A stretch of 59,616 nucleotides of DNA. Source: Nostoc sp. T09 (GTDB lineage: Bacteria; Cyanobacteriota; Cyanobacteriia; Cyanobacteriales; Nostocaceae). Position numbers and translations under genes: made by a program. The DNA lies in contig NZ_MTAV01000039.1 of assembly GCF_002154695.1 (NCBI RefSeq), forward strand, positions 1 to 59,616. Reading direction: 5' to 3'. Shown here in pieces: positions 46,330-56,249 of this stretch (its first letter is position 1; each line of letters starts with the position of its first letter). The notes under the pieces were generated by a model. It had not been told where the DNA came from. It was given only the letters and a program-made list of their open reading frames with translations, and made no database searches.

Positions 46330-47352
46330 ATGTCAGGCATAAGTCCATTTTCTGTTTCCAAGCAACCGCCACTAATTTTGGTGGCTGATGATGACAAGAC
46401 CATGCGAGTGCTGTTGCGTAAAGCTATGGAACAAGAAGGCTATCGAGTGGTCGAGGTCAATGATGGTCAGCAATGTTTAGATGCTTACGATACTATTAAA
46501 CCGGATATAGTGTTGCTAGATGCGGTAATGCCTGTGATGGATGGCTTTACATGCTGTAAGCAATTACTTAAAATTGCTAGAAATAATTTGATGTCAGCAC
46601 TTGCAAGTTTTGATACTGACTCTGCTTTAGGTAATACTGTTATTTCTAAACTATGGGAGCGGACTCCTATATTGATGATCACATGCTTGGACGATGAAGA
46701 GTCCGTCAACCGTGCTTTTGAAGCAGGGGCAATGGATTACATAACCAAACCAATTCACTGGGCAGTTTTGCGCCAGCGTTTGCGACGGTTGTTGCAACAA
46801 GCACAAGTATACAAACAGTTAGAGGCAGCAAACCAAGCTTTGCAGCATATCGCTAACGTTGATGGCTTAACAGGGTTAGCTAATCGTCGCCGCTTTGATG
46901 ATTATCTGAATACTCAGTGGATTAATTTAGCCCAAGAAGAATTACCTCTATCACTGATTTTGTGTGATATCGACTTTTTTAAATTTTATAATGATAAATA
47001 TGGTCACCCTGCTGGAGATCTCTGCTTACAGAAGGTAGGTGCTGTCTTAAGTCATACGGCACAGAAAAATCAAGATTTAGTGGCACGTTATGGTGGCGAA
47101 GAATTTGCTGTAATTATGCCTAATACTCATGCATTTGGTGCAGTTCACGTTGCTGCTGCTATGCAAGCTGGAGTCAGAGATTTAAAAATTGTTCATGATG
47201 GGTCACAGGTGAGCCAATATGTCACCCTGAGTATGGGCGTGACAACTATCGTTCCTACTTGGGAATCTTCACCCTCAGATTTGATTTTGACCGCAGATAA
47301 GGCACTTTACCAAGCAAAGGCGGAGGGGCGCGATCGCATTATCCTCAAATAA
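46330..47352 (+). CDS. REC-GGDEF response regulator (putative diguanylate cyclase)
   Basis: From the ATG at 46330 this 340-residue protein has a receiver (Asp 20/21, phosphoacceptor Asp 64, Thr in MITC, Lys in YITKP) and a GGDEF domain (about 175-340) with active GGEEF at 255-259. It would make cyclic di-GMP when phosphorylated. The receiver carries an extra segment of about 25 residues (about 85-110, after KQLLKIARN) before the TPILMITC strand. The I-site position reads KNQD instead of RxxD, so product inhibition may be weak. The frame is open upstream to 46261, but the ATG used is the more natural start. It is convergent with sasA. Confidence 0.9.
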   Translation: MSGISPFSVSKQPPLILVADDDKTMRVLLRKAMEQEGYRVVEVNDGQQCLDAYDTIKPDIVLLDAVMPVMDGFTCCKQLLKIARNNLMSALASFDTDSALGNTVISKLWERTPILMITCLDDEESVNRAFEAGAMDYITKPIHWAVLRQRLRRLLQQAQVYKQLEAANQALQHIANVDGLTGLANRRRFDDYLNTQWINLAQEELPLSLILCDIDFFKFYNDKYGHPAGDLCLQKVGAVLSHTAQKNQDLVARYGGEEFAVIMPNTHAFGAVHVAAAMQAGVRDLKIVHDGSQVSQYVTLSMGVTTIVPTWESSPSDLILTADKALYQAKAEGRDRIILK

Positions 47353-47465
47353 TTAATAAATATTGTCCGAGTCAATTCAAGATTTTGGCTCTAGGATTTA
47401 AGCTTAAAATCAAAATCTAAAAATCAGAATTTTAATAATCGGTTTTCAGGTAAAAAGTCAGGTGA

Positions 47466-48653
47466 CTAAGAGGGATAAACTGGCAATGTAAAGTGGAACC
47501 ATGCTCCAGCATTGGGAACAGAGTCAACCCAGATTTGACCATAGTGCGCCCGAATGATCCGTTGGCATACACAAAGTCCAATGCCGTACCCTTCTGTACC
47601 TTCATCCCGTTGCAGGCGGAAATGATTTTCAAAGATCCGATCGCGGTTTTCGTAAGGAATTCCTGGACCAGTGTCACCAATACTAATCTGAACTTTTTGA
47701 GTAGTGCGGTGTAATCCGGCAAGACTAATCTTGCCACCAGCAGGCGTATATTTAATAGCATTGTCCAACAGATTAACCAGCACTTGGTGTATGCGTTCTG
47801 GATCGGCATACACATAGGGTAAGTCCTGAGGGACATCTGTTTCTATCTGTTGAGATTTGGCGGTGTAGCGATCGCGCAATTCTTCGACTACATCTAGACA
47901 GAGTTTGCCGATTTCCATTTTTTGGGGTACGATTGGTAGCTCAGTATCATTGCCCCTACCTACTTGCAAAAGATCAGTAATCATACGGTCAATTGTCTTA
48001 GTTTGAGTACGGGCTTGTTTTAATAAATGCGCCGTCATTGCTGGTTTAAGGCGCTGGAATTGCCCTGTCTCTATGTTGTAGTTAGATTGGAGAGTTTCTA
48101 TAGCGATCGCGGCAGCAGTTAAAGGATTGCGGAGGTCGTGGGCCAGCACAGCGATCACCCTGTCTTTAAATTGCAACTGCTCTTGGAGTTTCTCTTGTTC
48201 CTGTTTTAAGCGAAAAATTTCGTCCGAGAGGCGTATAAGTTCGGCGGAAACAGCAACTGAACTAATTGTAGATTTGGGTGATACCATCCGAGCATTTTCG
48301 TCTAGACGTTCTTGTAAGTCTTCTTGTAGCTTCAAATAAGCATCTACAGAGGCTTGCCAACGGGGCCACCAGTTTTTTAGTTGACCGATGATATTACTCC
48401 CCGCAATGATTTGCCTGGGTTCCGGGTGGATTTTAATTAAAGCTGGCGTAGCCACTAATTTAAAGTGTTCCGCCATATAGGGTTGTTGCCCGACATCAAT
48501 AATTTGAAGTTCAAAGTGATACTCAGTCTGCAATTCTTTCAAGTAAGCACGTATTCGCTGTACTTGTTGTCGGGACTTGGGACGTCCATCGACAAACAGC
48601 AATAGCTGGAGCGGAGCATCAGAAGAGATCGGCTGATCTTGGGAAACTGGCAT
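47466..48653 (-). CDS. sasA: Circadian clock output histidine kinase SasA
   Basis: SasA binds KaiC through a KaiB-like thioredoxin fold, autophosphorylates and signals to RpaA, driving clock output. The 395-residue protein shows the KaiB-like domain at about 14-100 ([16 protein letters not shown], then [14 protein letters not shown]). A coiled-coil linker (about 135-162) and HisKA follow, with H172 in [10 protein letters not shown], then HATPase ([28 protein letters not shown]). There are no membrane segments. ATG at 48653 begins MPVSQDQ; a TTG nine codons upstream extends the frame but is less likely. It is divergent from the next gene, with 145 bases between. Confidence 0.94.
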   Translation of the reverse strand: MPVSQDQPISSDAPLQLLLFVDGRPKSRQQVQRIRAYLKELQTEYHFELQIIDVGQQPYMAEHFKLVATPALIKIHPEPRQIIAGSNIIGQLKNWWPRWQASVDAYLKLQEDLQERLDENARMVSPKSTISSVAVSAELIRLSDEIFRLKQEQEKLQEQLQFKDRVIAVLAHDLRNPLTAAAIAIETLQSNYNIETGQFQRLKPAMTAHLLKQARTQTKTIDRMITDLLQVGRGNDTELPIVPQKMEIGKLCLDVVEELRDRYTAKSQQIETDVPQDLPYVYADPERIHQVLVNLLDNAIKYTPAGGKISLAGLHRTTQKVQISIGDTGPGIPYENRDRIFENHFRLQRDEGTEGYGIGLCVCQRIIRAHYGQIWVDSVPNAGAWFHFTLPVYPS

Positions 48654-48798
48654 GTAATCGTGTTTCAGCACTGGTAACAACCCGGTCGCGCTTGACAGAA
48701 AGTTTAAGATGGACTGACGCTTGTCGGTGGTCGTTGTTTCTTTTAAATTTAATATCTATTTTAGATTTTTCTACACCTATCAGTCCTGCATTTTTCAT

Positions 48799-50313
48799 AT
48801 GAGATACATCTTTTTCAGCCTTTTGCTCCCTTTTAGCTTTGCTTCTGTTCCGGGTAAGATGCAAATTCTTGATCGTCAGTTTACATCTTCTCCGAATCAA
48901 AATTTGGCGGCGGAACCAGCCAATGAAAGCTTTTATACTTCAGCCAGCCATCTGGTACAGCAACAGATCAATCTGATTGCCCGCATTGAGCAAGCTATCA
49001 TCACACCCGATGCTAATCAGATGCGATCCGTTCTAGGGCAATTAACTGTCCACACGAAGTCTGTAGACGCTTTCTTGAACCGTCAAAGCAAAAGTCCCAA
49101 AACTTTATGTACCTCAAGAGTGGATTTCACTCAGAATTTCCCTTTAGCCGAGCAATTAACTGGGTCACAAATAAAAATTTACTGCTCTTTGTATACTTCT
49201 AACCAAGAATTATTAAAACTTTCTCCAATATTGGATCGTTTGTTATCTCGGCGGGGGGAGCTAGCTTTAGTCCGAAGCCTACCCCTTGTGACTGGCGAGC
49301 GACAATCAGATCCGGCGCTGGCTATTGCGCCGATACAGCATCCTCAACTTGACAAGCTTGCGACACCTTTTTCGACACAAGAACCGAACGTACTTTCACC
49401 ATCCCTACCAATTATTGGTAGGACTGCGAAAACAGCCATAGCTGACTATGTATCACCCATACAACCTGCGATCGCAGCACCTCCAGAAGCGCTCACTACG
49501 CTTGCATCTGCCAAGAAATTCTTGAGCGCAGCACAGGTAGAATTCCCCTTAAAAAATCAATTTACAAATCCTCAGGAAACTACTGCGATACTAGACCGCT
49601 TTACCTACGACATTGATCCCCAAGAACCGCAAACTTACGCTAACTTTCTGAAATTGCCTCATACTGGCATTTTCCGTGTGTTACCTAACTTGGCTTACCA
49701 ACGTCCGCTGAATACGCTCGAGAATCGATTGCTATCAGGTGTCAGTGAACGCTATCCTTTCCCCTTATTGGGCGATCCTAAAGGAGGATTTACTCCTACT
49801 CTAGCACTTCAGCTGGTTGGCGGTCGCTTTGGGCTTGGCTATCAAGGTGTAGATTACAGCTTCATGGTAGATTTGGGCGATGTTCCTCTAAACAAGTTAG
49901 AGCCGAAGTTACAAATTGTAGCACGGTCAACACGAGAATTTTTTCTCAACTACCAGCCTCCCAAACAATTAAATGAATTACAAGTAGAGCGGCGGCGGTT
50001 CCTAACTGGCAAAGACCAGATTTGGAATTTAAATCAAGTTATTTTAGCTGATGCTAAAGCTGAATTAAACCATACGTATTTAGTGCGATCGCTACAATTT
50101 AAACTGCCAGATATGATTTTGAGCGGTAGAGCACTTTCCCCACAAGAACGCCAATCTTTAGGGCAAATACAACAGTTGGGCAGCAGTGATATCCTGCTTG
50201 CTTTTCGACCAGTGCGTCGCCGTTCTGATGGTAGCTACACAATTCTTTGGCGAGTTTTAACTCAGTTTCCCGAACCACAAATTAAAGACTTGGAAACAGC
50301 TGTAAATTCTTGA
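48799..50313 (+). CDS. Exported conserved hypothetical protein
   Basis: I start at the ATG at 48799 (504 residues), because it opens into a signal peptide (MRYIFFSLLLPFSFASV). The frame runs open to 48721. Mature residues about 25-150 are helical. Residues 170-240 are Pro/Ser-rich and likely disordered. Residues about 270-500 form a larger domain with aromatic-rich strands (LPNLAYQRPLNTL, QLVGGRFGLGYQGVDYSFMVDLGD, LLAFRPVRRRSDGSYTILW). I do not recognise the family. Confidence 0.75.
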   Translation: MRYIFFSLLLPFSFASVPGKMQILDRQFTSSPNQNLAAEPANESFYTSASHLVQQQINLIARIEQAIITPDANQMRSVLGQLTVHTKSVDAFLNRQSKSPKTLCTSRVDFTQNFPLAEQLTGSQIKIYCSLYTSNQELLKLSPILDRLLSRRGELALVRSLPLVTGERQSDPALAIAPIQHPQLDKLATPFSTQEPNVLSPSLPIIGRTAKTAIADYVSPIQPAIAAPPEALTTLASAKKFLSAAQVEFPLKNQFTNPQETTAILDRFTYDIDPQEPQTYANFLKLPHTGIFRVLPNLAYQRPLNTLENRLLSGVSERYPFPLLGDPKGGFTPTLALQLVGGRFGLGYQGVDYSFMVDLGDVPLNKLEPKLQIVARSTREFFLNYQPPKQLNELQVERRRFLTGKDQIWNLNQVILADAKAELNHTYLVRSLQFKLPDMILSGRALSPQERQSLGQIQQLGSSDILLAFRPVRRRSDGSYTILWRVLTQFPEPQIKDLETAVNS

Positions 50314-50439
50314 GCGTTACTCTCGTATTTCCGCGATCGCAAATAGTCATTCAGTGTTTCTGCTGGTGACATCTATAGCATCAATCAATATCATTTTAAG
50401 AAAAGATATAATTTTCTTTAATTTTTACTTATTAAAAGG

Positions 50440-51438
50440 ATGATTGATTTTAGTGTAGCTATATGTACATTTAATGGAGAAAAACGTTTACCAGATGTTT
50501 TAAATAAATTAAAGGAATGCTGTGCATATACTAGGCAATTAGCAATTGATGCAGAGTCAATAAATTGGGAAATTATTGTTATTGATAACAATAGTAAAGA
50601 TAATACAGCAAAAATAGTTCAAGAATATCAAGCAGATTGGCCCGCAGCGTACCCTATTAAGTATTTCTTGGAATATAAGCAAGGATTAAGCTTCGCTAGA
50701 GAGCGTGCTATTCAAGAAGCGCAAGGCATATTTGTTGGGTTTCTAGATGATGATAATTTACCTACTCATAATTGGGTTGCATCTGCTTATAATTTTGGAA
50801 AAAACCATCCTCAAGCCGGGGCTTATGGTGGAATAATTCACGGTGACTATGAAGTTACTCCCCCAAATAATTTTGATAAAATCAGCCTTTTGTTAGCTAT
50901 TGGAGGCGGAAAAACAACTTTCTGCTATACTTTTCCAGAAAACATTTTATTTTATAAAAAAATGCTTCCACCAGGTGCTGGAATAGTAGTTTGTAAACAA
51001 GCATGGATTGAAAATGTTCCTAACAATCTGTTTTTTAAAGGTCGAGTTAATGGCTCCTTAGTAGCTGCTGAAGATATAGAAGCCTTGATTCATATTAAAA
51101 AAGCTGGCTGGGAAATTTGGCACAACGCCGAAATGGAAATTTATCACCGCATTCCCAAACAGCGTTTAGAAAAAGAGTATTTGTTGAAATTGATGCGTAG
51201 TATAGGTCTGAGTCGTCATTATACTCGGATGTTAGACTTACAAATTTGGCAACAGCCCTTTGTGTCTATGGCTTACATGGCTAATGATATCCGGAAAATG
51301 GTTATGCATTTGCTTAAATATCGTATGGTTGTCAGAACCGATATTGTAGCTGCCTGTGAAATGGAACTTTTAATTGGAGCTTTTTTCAGCCCTTTTTATA
51401 TTTGGAAAAGAGCTTTCTTAAAATTAAACAAGAGTTAA
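50440..51438 (+). CDS. Family 2 glycosyltransferase, HpsE-like
   Basis: This 332-residue GT-A fold glycosyltransferase has AICTFNGEKRLPDVL (8-22), VIDNNSKDNT (47-56), the metal-binding triad LDDDN (102-106) and a later AAEDIEALIHIKKAGW acceptor-side motif. The sequence, including LPPGAGIVV, resembles HpsE, a hormogonium polysaccharide glycosyltransferase of Nostoc punctiforme, more than generic family 2 enzymes. A hydrophobic stretch near the C-terminus (about 300-322) may contact the membrane. It is followed 76 bases later by a second glycosyltransferase. Start ATG at 50440. Confidence 0.85.
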   Translation: MIDFSVAICTFNGEKRLPDVLNKLKECCAYTRQLAIDAESINWEIIVIDNNSKDNTAKIVQEYQADWPAAYPIKYFLEYKQGLSFARERAIQEAQGIFVGFLDDDNLPTHNWVASAYNFGKNHPQAGAYGGIIHGDYEVTPPNNFDKISLLLAIGGGKTTFCYTFPENILFYKKMLPPGAGIVVCKQAWIENVPNNLFFKGRVNGSLVAAEDIEALIHIKKAGWEIWHNAEMEIYHRIPKQRLEKEYLLKLMRSIGLSRHYTRMLDLQIWQQPFVSMAYMANDIRKMVMHLLKYRMVVRTDIVAACEMELLIGAFFSPFYIWKRAFLKLNKS

Positions 51439-51514
51439 AACTTAATATTTGATGATGTCTGGTTTGTCTGAAATTAAATTTTTATCAGAATTATTTCAAG
51501 AATTTCATTAATTT

Positions 51515-52402
51515 ATGCAACTTGATCCTGGGGAAATTAAGACTCTTGAGACTCTTACCAAACATGGACTTACTACAAATTACCTGGTTGAGTGTATTAG
51601 CAGAGTCTTGATTATTGCTTATAAAGAATCAACTCAGGAGCTTGAAGAATTATTAACTAGTCAAGGGTTCGATATTGAAGTTTTGAGGCAGGAAGCCAAA
51701 CCAGAATATCAAAATTTTTCTCGGAGTTATCTTTGCCTGATGAACCATTGCAGAGCTTGGGAAAGAGCGATGCAAGAAGCTCAGCCAACGATAATTATTG
51801 AAGCAGACTTTGTGCCAGTAGTTGATTTTGGTGAGCTACCTCTACCTTTCAATCCTAACCAAAATGATGTTGGGATTAGCTGGCTCTACACTTGTGCGCC
51901 GCAAGTATACCACGTTTCATCTGATGGTTATGCTGAAGGGTTTTCCACTTCAGCTGTTGCCTATATTGTGACTCCTCAAAGTGCCTGTTACTTACTAGAA
52001 TTGGCAGAGGAAATCCGAGACAAAGTTGGAGTAACTAACTATTCAACTTGGGATTCCACCATTGATTCCTTTCTCCGCCACAAAAAGCTGAAGAACTACA
52101 TTCCTTGGCGAAACTATGGTGAACATGGAGGTTTACCTAATCCTGAGCATTACCAAAACAAATTAAGTAAAACTCACCGTGCTGATGTTCTCTACGGTAA
52201 GCTAGCTTTTACCCCCTTGTATGCTGTTGGTAAAAATGGTGGGAATTTGAGGTTATTGTCGGTAAGGCTGTGGGCACGTGTTAAGGGAATTGCCCGTTTG
52301 CTCACTGGACGCTTTCTCCGAGTAAAAGTGCTCCAAGGTTCTAATTCTCCTATCAGGCTACTCAGTTTTGCAGTTCTTAGACAGTTGACCTTGAATTTGT
52401 AA
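51515..52402 (+). CDS. Family 25-like glycosyltransferase, putative
   Basis: The 295-residue protein has the GT25/LPS-type layout: an early LIIAYKESTQELEELLTSQGF segment (about 32-52) and the helix FSRSYLCLMNHCRAWERAM (about 69-87). Then come IIIEADFVPV (about 94-103, with Glu-Ala-Asp in the place of the usual Glu-Asp-Asp) and a TWDSTIDSFL motif near 178-187. The changed acidic triplet leaves catalytic activity uncertain. It probably forms a pair with the preceding HpsE-like gene for an exported or surface polysaccharide. Confidence 0.72.
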   Translation: MQLDPGEIKTLETLTKHGLTTNYLVECISRVLIIAYKESTQELEELLTSQGFDIEVLRQEAKPEYQNFSRSYLCLMNHCRAWERAMQEAQPTIIIEADFVPVVDFGELPLPFNPNQNDVGISWLYTCAPQVYHVSSDGYAEGFSTSAVAYIVTPQSACYLLELAEEIRDKVGVTNYSTWDSTIDSFLRHKKLKNYIPWRNYGEHGGLPNPEHYQNKLSKTHRADVLYGKLAFTPLYAVGKNGGNLRLLSVRLWARVKGIARLLTGRFLRVKVLQGSNSPIRLLSFAVLRQLTLNL

Positions 52403-52511
52403 ATAACCAAGTCTCAAACATGATTATCCTTGAAACTTCTTACTTGAGGCTTTAACTTCAGTTGACAGTCTGCGCTAGGGTAGGAATTGACACTAGATTT
52501 GATAATTTCCT

Positions 52512-53927
52512 GTGCTGCCCTGTAAAAACCCAGCTGTATTTCTGAGTTTGGCTGTTTTACTCTCTTCGTTAACAGCCTGTGCTAACAGTCCCGTCGCCAA
52601 AAACCTTGAGCAGTCTGTGGCGGCTGATCCTCAGTTGCAAACTAACCCAGTTGTGTTTGGAGAAGCTAAAGATAACCAACTGCAAGCACAGCAAAACCAA
52701 TCCACAGTTAAATTGCCAGCTGATTTTCCCCAAGATATTCCGTTATATCCTAATGCCAAACTAGAAGAAGTTACACCAACTAGTGGTACAGAAAACAGAG
52801 TCTCCACTCGTTGGCTAAGTTCTGACCCTAGCAATTTTATTGCCGGTTTTTACCGTAACCAGTTCCAAGCAAATAATTGGCAGATTTTACAAAAACCAAC
52901 AGATGATGTGGGAGGCGTTTTTGAGGCGCAACGCAATGATCTGTTGGTGAAGGTTTCTGTTCAAGCTCAATCAGTCACCAACCCAACACCCAATCAACCA
53001 CAAACAGCCACTCAATTACTAATTGAGTACTCACCTTCTAGCACTACAACGGCACAACCTACGCCAACTACCAATCCGAGCGAAACTACTAACGCCCAAA
53101 CGACTAACGAGATTCCCCAACCAGGCGATCCGGAATTTATTGGTCCTGTATTACCTGAAAATGTGGCAACACAGCCAGAAACTACATCTGAAAGTCCATC
53201 AGCCGCTACAGCTACAGTGGCTTCTCAAGAATTTAACGATTTGAACAAAGCACCTCAAGAACTGCGACAACACATCCAAGACTTGGCAAAATTAGGTGTT
53301 TTATCTACGGAACCTCAAGTAACTAAGAGCAACTCGAATAGTACAACTAATCAATTTGCACCAAGTAAAACCATAACTCGTCGAGAATACGCTCGTTGGC
53401 TAGTGGCTGCTAACAATGCAATGAATGTTAACAATCCAGCAAAGCAAATTCGCCTAGCCTCCGAAACTGCCCAACCTGCTTTTAGTGACGTATCTTCAAA
53501 AGATCCTGATTTTCCAGAAATTCAAGGTTTAGCGGAAGCGGGATTAATTTCCAGTTCGTTGTCTGGCGATACTACAGCAGTGTTATTCCGCCCTGATGCG
53601 CCCCTAACGCGGGAGCAGTTGGTACTGTGGAAATTACCTTTGGATACTCGCCAAGCCTTACCCGCAGCTAACTTAGATGCTGTAAAACAAACCTGGGGTT
53701 TCCAAGATGCGGGAAAAATTGACCCCAAAGCTTTAAGAGCAGTATTAGCTGATTACCAAAATGGCGAACAATCTAATATCCGCAGAGTATTTGGTTATAC
53801 AACACTATTTCAACCCAAAAAACCAGTTACTCGCGCTGAGGCGGCAGCAGCGTTGTGGTACTTCGGAACTCAGGGTGAAGGAATATCGGCTGTTGATGCT
53901 TTAAAGTTAAAGCGTCCACAAACCTAA
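52512..53927 (+). CDS. SLH-domain lipoprotein
   Basis: This 471-residue protein starts at GTG (52512) with a hydrophobic signal and a perfect lipobox LTAC (Cys at about 24). Residues about 60-160 form a domain with DFPQDIPLYPNAKLEE and YRNQFQANNWQILQ, found in other cyanobacterial lipoproteins. A Thr/Pro/Asn-rich linker (about 165-235) follows. S-layer homology units (about 240-465) come next, with ITRREYARWLVAANNAM, LTREQLVLWKLPL and VTRAEAAAALWYFG. SLH domains bind pyruvylated cell-wall polymer, so it probably bridges outer membrane and wall. A short hairpin terminator follows. Confidence 0.86.
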   Translation: MLPCKNPAVFLSLAVLLSSLTACANSPVAKNLEQSVAADPQLQTNPVVFGEAKDNQLQAQQNQSTVKLPADFPQDIPLYPNAKLEEVTPTSGTENRVSTRWLSSDPSNFIAGFYRNQFQANNWQILQKPTDDVGGVFEAQRNDLLVKVSVQAQSVTNPTPNQPQTATQLLIEYSPSSTTTAQPTPTTNPSETTNAQTTNEIPQPGDPEFIGPVLPENVATQPETTSESPSAATATVASQEFNDLNKAPQELRQHIQDLAKLGVLSTEPQVTKSNSNSTTNQFAPSKTITRREYARWLVAANNAMNVNNPAKQIRLASETAQPAFSDVSSKDPDFPEIQGLAEAGLISSSLSGDTTAVLFRPDAPLTREQLVLWKLPLDTRQALPAANLDAVKQTWGFQDAGKIDPKALRAVLADYQNGEQSNIRRVFGYTTLFQPKKPVTRAEAAAALWYFGTQGEGISAVDALKLKRPQT

Positions 53928-54033
53928 TTTTGGAATGGTTAGCTCATATTTCACTACATTTAAGTTAAAGGTAGCGATCGCTTAAATGCTGATTAGCTTA
54001 TCTCAACCGTATTGATTCTATAGTTAGCAGTAG

Positions 54034-54060
54034 AGTAAGTATTTCAACTTACTAATTTTT
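54034..54060 (+). terminator. Small hairpin terminator after the SLH lipoprotein gene
   Basis: AGTAAGT (54034-54040) and ACTTACT (54047-54053) with a 6-base loop are followed by AATTTTT. The rest of the 53928-54324 gap is AT-rich with no other feature seen. Confidence 0.6.
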
Positions 54061-54324
54061 GAGAGCCACCTCTGTAATTTATTTGTAAAAAAGCTGTGGT
54101 TTGTATATAAAAATTCAGTAAATTTAGGCAGCAACAGTGATCTCAGCTTAATATGTTATTGATAAATATTTTCCTATTAGCTCATTAGAAACACGCAAAT
54201 AATTTTGAGAATTTAAGAAAATATACTTTTTTTGCAACAGACCAAAAGAAAATCACTAAGTATATTTATTCTCTTAAAGCTTTTTAGGTTAATAAGCATC
54301 AAATAATACTAGGGTCAGATAATC

Positions 54325-55461
54325 ATGAAAAAACAATTTGTAGCAGCAGGATTTATTCTCTTCTCTTTCATGTTGCCGCTGAAAGCTTCGGCTGCACAGT
54401 TTAGTGGACTTTATGTATTTGGCGATAGTCTTTCTGATACTGGTAATGTATATAACAGTAGTCTAGCTCTAACAGGAGTTGGATCTCCGCCTCCTCCCTA
54501 TTACCCAGGACGCTTTACCAATGGACTTAACTGGATAGATGAGCTGGCCCAGAAGTTGCAATTAAGTACTTCTCCTACTCCCTATACTAATGTACTTCCA
54601 GGTACTATCCCTCAAAATGGTATTAACTATGCCTTTGGAGGAGCTACTACCACATTGGCAAATACAATCTCGCCATTATTACCTGGTTTTCAGCAGCAGA
54701 TTGGGGCATTTACAGCCCCATTTTTGCAAAATAAAAATGCTGACGCAAATGCACTCTACATAGTATGGGCTGGTGCGAATGATTATTTACCCACCAATGC
54801 TGACCCCAATTATTTCACGCCTTTTACCGAGCCTACACAAACAATTAATAATTTAAAAACGGCGGTTGCATCTCTGGCGTATGTCGGTGCTAAAAATATT
54901 CTGCTAGTGAACTTACCTGATTTAGGCCAGCTCCCTCGCGCTAACAATCTCGATCCTAGTTTTCCTGTAGCTCCAGGCACTTCTCAAGCTCTCACCACTT
55001 TAACCGAAGACCATAACTCCGATTTATCAGACGCGATCGCAGATTTAAATAAAGTCCTAAATCCTGATGTCAAACTAATAAGTCTTGATGTTAATTCTCT
55101 ATTTACAGATGTCATCGGAGATGCCAAAACGATGCAGGGGGTTAAATATGGTTTCAAGGAAGTGGACAAACCTTGTCTATTTGACCCTTCCTGTGTATTC
55201 GATGCTGGCAAACAAAATGAGTACTTATTTTGGGATGGGTTCCATCCCACAACTGCTGCTCACAAAATTTTAGGAGATTACGCATATCAACAAATTGAAA
55301 AATCAACTCAGTCGGTTCCCGAACCTTCTACAGCATTGGGAACATTGGCAATTGGCGCTTGGGGTGCAGCAGTACTAAAGCGTAAACGCAAAAAGTTACT
55401 GGTTACGACAGCAAGTCTGGTTCCTGATGGACAATCAACTCGTATAAAGGTTGAAAACTAA
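54325..55461 (+). CDS. SGNH/GDSL hydrolase with PEP-CTERM anchor
   Basis: This exported esterase or lipase of 378 residues has a signal peptide (1-23, ASA-AQ). The catalytic Ser is S35 in FGDSLSDTGN, block III is AGANDY (about 153) and the DGFHP block (about 308) carries the Asp and His. Near the end is a PEP-CTERM sorting signal: VPEPSTALG (about 332-340), a hydrophobic helix and a basic KRKRKK cluster (about 353-358). About 20 residues follow the basic cluster, where PEP-CTERM proteins normally stop, and this tail overlaps the antisense aldolase gene. Substrate unknown. The signal would send it to an exosortase-type pathway. Confidence 0.88.
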   Translation: MKKQFVAAGFILFSFMLPLKASAAQFSGLYVFGDSLSDTGNVYNSSLALTGVGSPPPPYYPGRFTNGLNWIDELAQKLQLSTSPTPYTNVLPGTIPQNGINYAFGGATTTLANTISPLLPGFQQQIGAFTAPFLQNKNADANALYIVWAGANDYLPTNADPNYFTPFTEPTQTINNLKTAVASLAYVGAKNILLVNLPDLGQLPRANNLDPSFPVAPGTSQALTTLTEDHNSDLSDAIADLNKVLNPDVKLISLDVNSLFTDVIGDAKTMQGVKYGFKEVDKPCLFDPSCVFDAGKQNEYLFWDGFHPTTAAHKILGDYAYQQIEKSTQSVPEPSTALGTLAIGAWGAAVLKRKRKKLLVTTASLVPDGQSTRIKVEN

Positions 55462-56179
55462 ACCAACCTAAATCATGTCCTCCTACTTGCTGATGTGCCA
55501 CACTAGCAGATTCTGGTTTGATCGAGTTAGGTTTACCAGCGGCCTCAGCAAGTAACTGGGCTTGACAAGAACGCTCCATAGTGATGAACCACCAAGCAGC
55601 TTCATCAACTGAATGACCAACTGTCAGCAAGCCATGATTCTTGAGAATCATGGCTTTATTACTGCCTAATGTTTGGGCAATCCGCTTACCTTCTGCTAGT
55701 TCTAAAACCACGCCTGTATAGTCATCAAAAAGGCTATGGTCTTGATAAAAAGCACAGGCGTCTTGAGTAAGGGGGTCGAGGAGACGACCAAGGCTAGACC
55801 AGCTTTTGCCATAGATAGAATGGGCATGGGCTGCCGCTACTACGTCGGGACGAGCTGCATGAATTTGGGAATGAATGGCAAAAGCTGCTGTGTTTACTGG
55901 GCGATCGCCTTCAATTACTTCACCTTTATGATTTATTAAAATCAGGTCACTGGCTCGAATTAAACCGAAGTGTTTTCCCAATGGGTTTACCCAAAACTGC
56001 TCCGAGTGTTCTGGGTCACGTACAGTGATATGACCTGCAATACCTTCATCAAATCCAAATCGCGCGAATAGCCGGAATGCTGCTGCTAGGCGTTGCTTGC
56101 GATGCAGACGTTCTTCTTTCAACGAAGCAAAGGTTGGTTGCTGAAAAAAGTTTGGCTTTGTTGTGGATATAGCTTGCAT
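55403..56179 (-). CDS. Class II aldolase/adducin family protein
   Basis: The 258-residue protein has the zinc-dependent class II aldolase (fuculose-phosphate aldolase-like) fold. It shows an early RLFARFGFDEGIAGHITVRD (about 36-55), the zinc histidines HAHS (His 118 and 120), a downstream KNHGLLTVG with the third His (about 176) and a final Tyr-rich helix. Substrate unknown; it could be a sugar-phosphate aldolase or act on a related oxo-acid. Its last codons overlap the SGNH hydrolase gene tail to tail by 59 bases. Divergent from the M42 peptidase gene, with 70 bases between. Confidence 0.85.
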   Translation of the reverse strand: MQAISTTKPNFFQQPTFASLKEERLHRKQRLAAAFRLFARFGFDEGIAGHITVRDPEHSEQFWVNPLGKHFGLIRASDLILINHKGEVIEGDRPVNTAAFAIHSQIHAARPDVVAAAHAHSIYGKSWSSLGRLLDPLTQDACAFYQDHSLFDDYTGVVLELAEGKRIAQTLGSNKAMILKNHGLLTVGHSVDEAAWWFITMERSCQAQLLAEAAGKPNSIKPESASVAHQQVGGHDLGWFSFQPLYELIVHQEPDLLS

Positions 56180-56249
56180 ATTGCCCTGAAGGTGTGTGAT
56201 TTTCAGTAAAAATCTTTATACTTAATTGTTAACTTAAAATCATATATCT

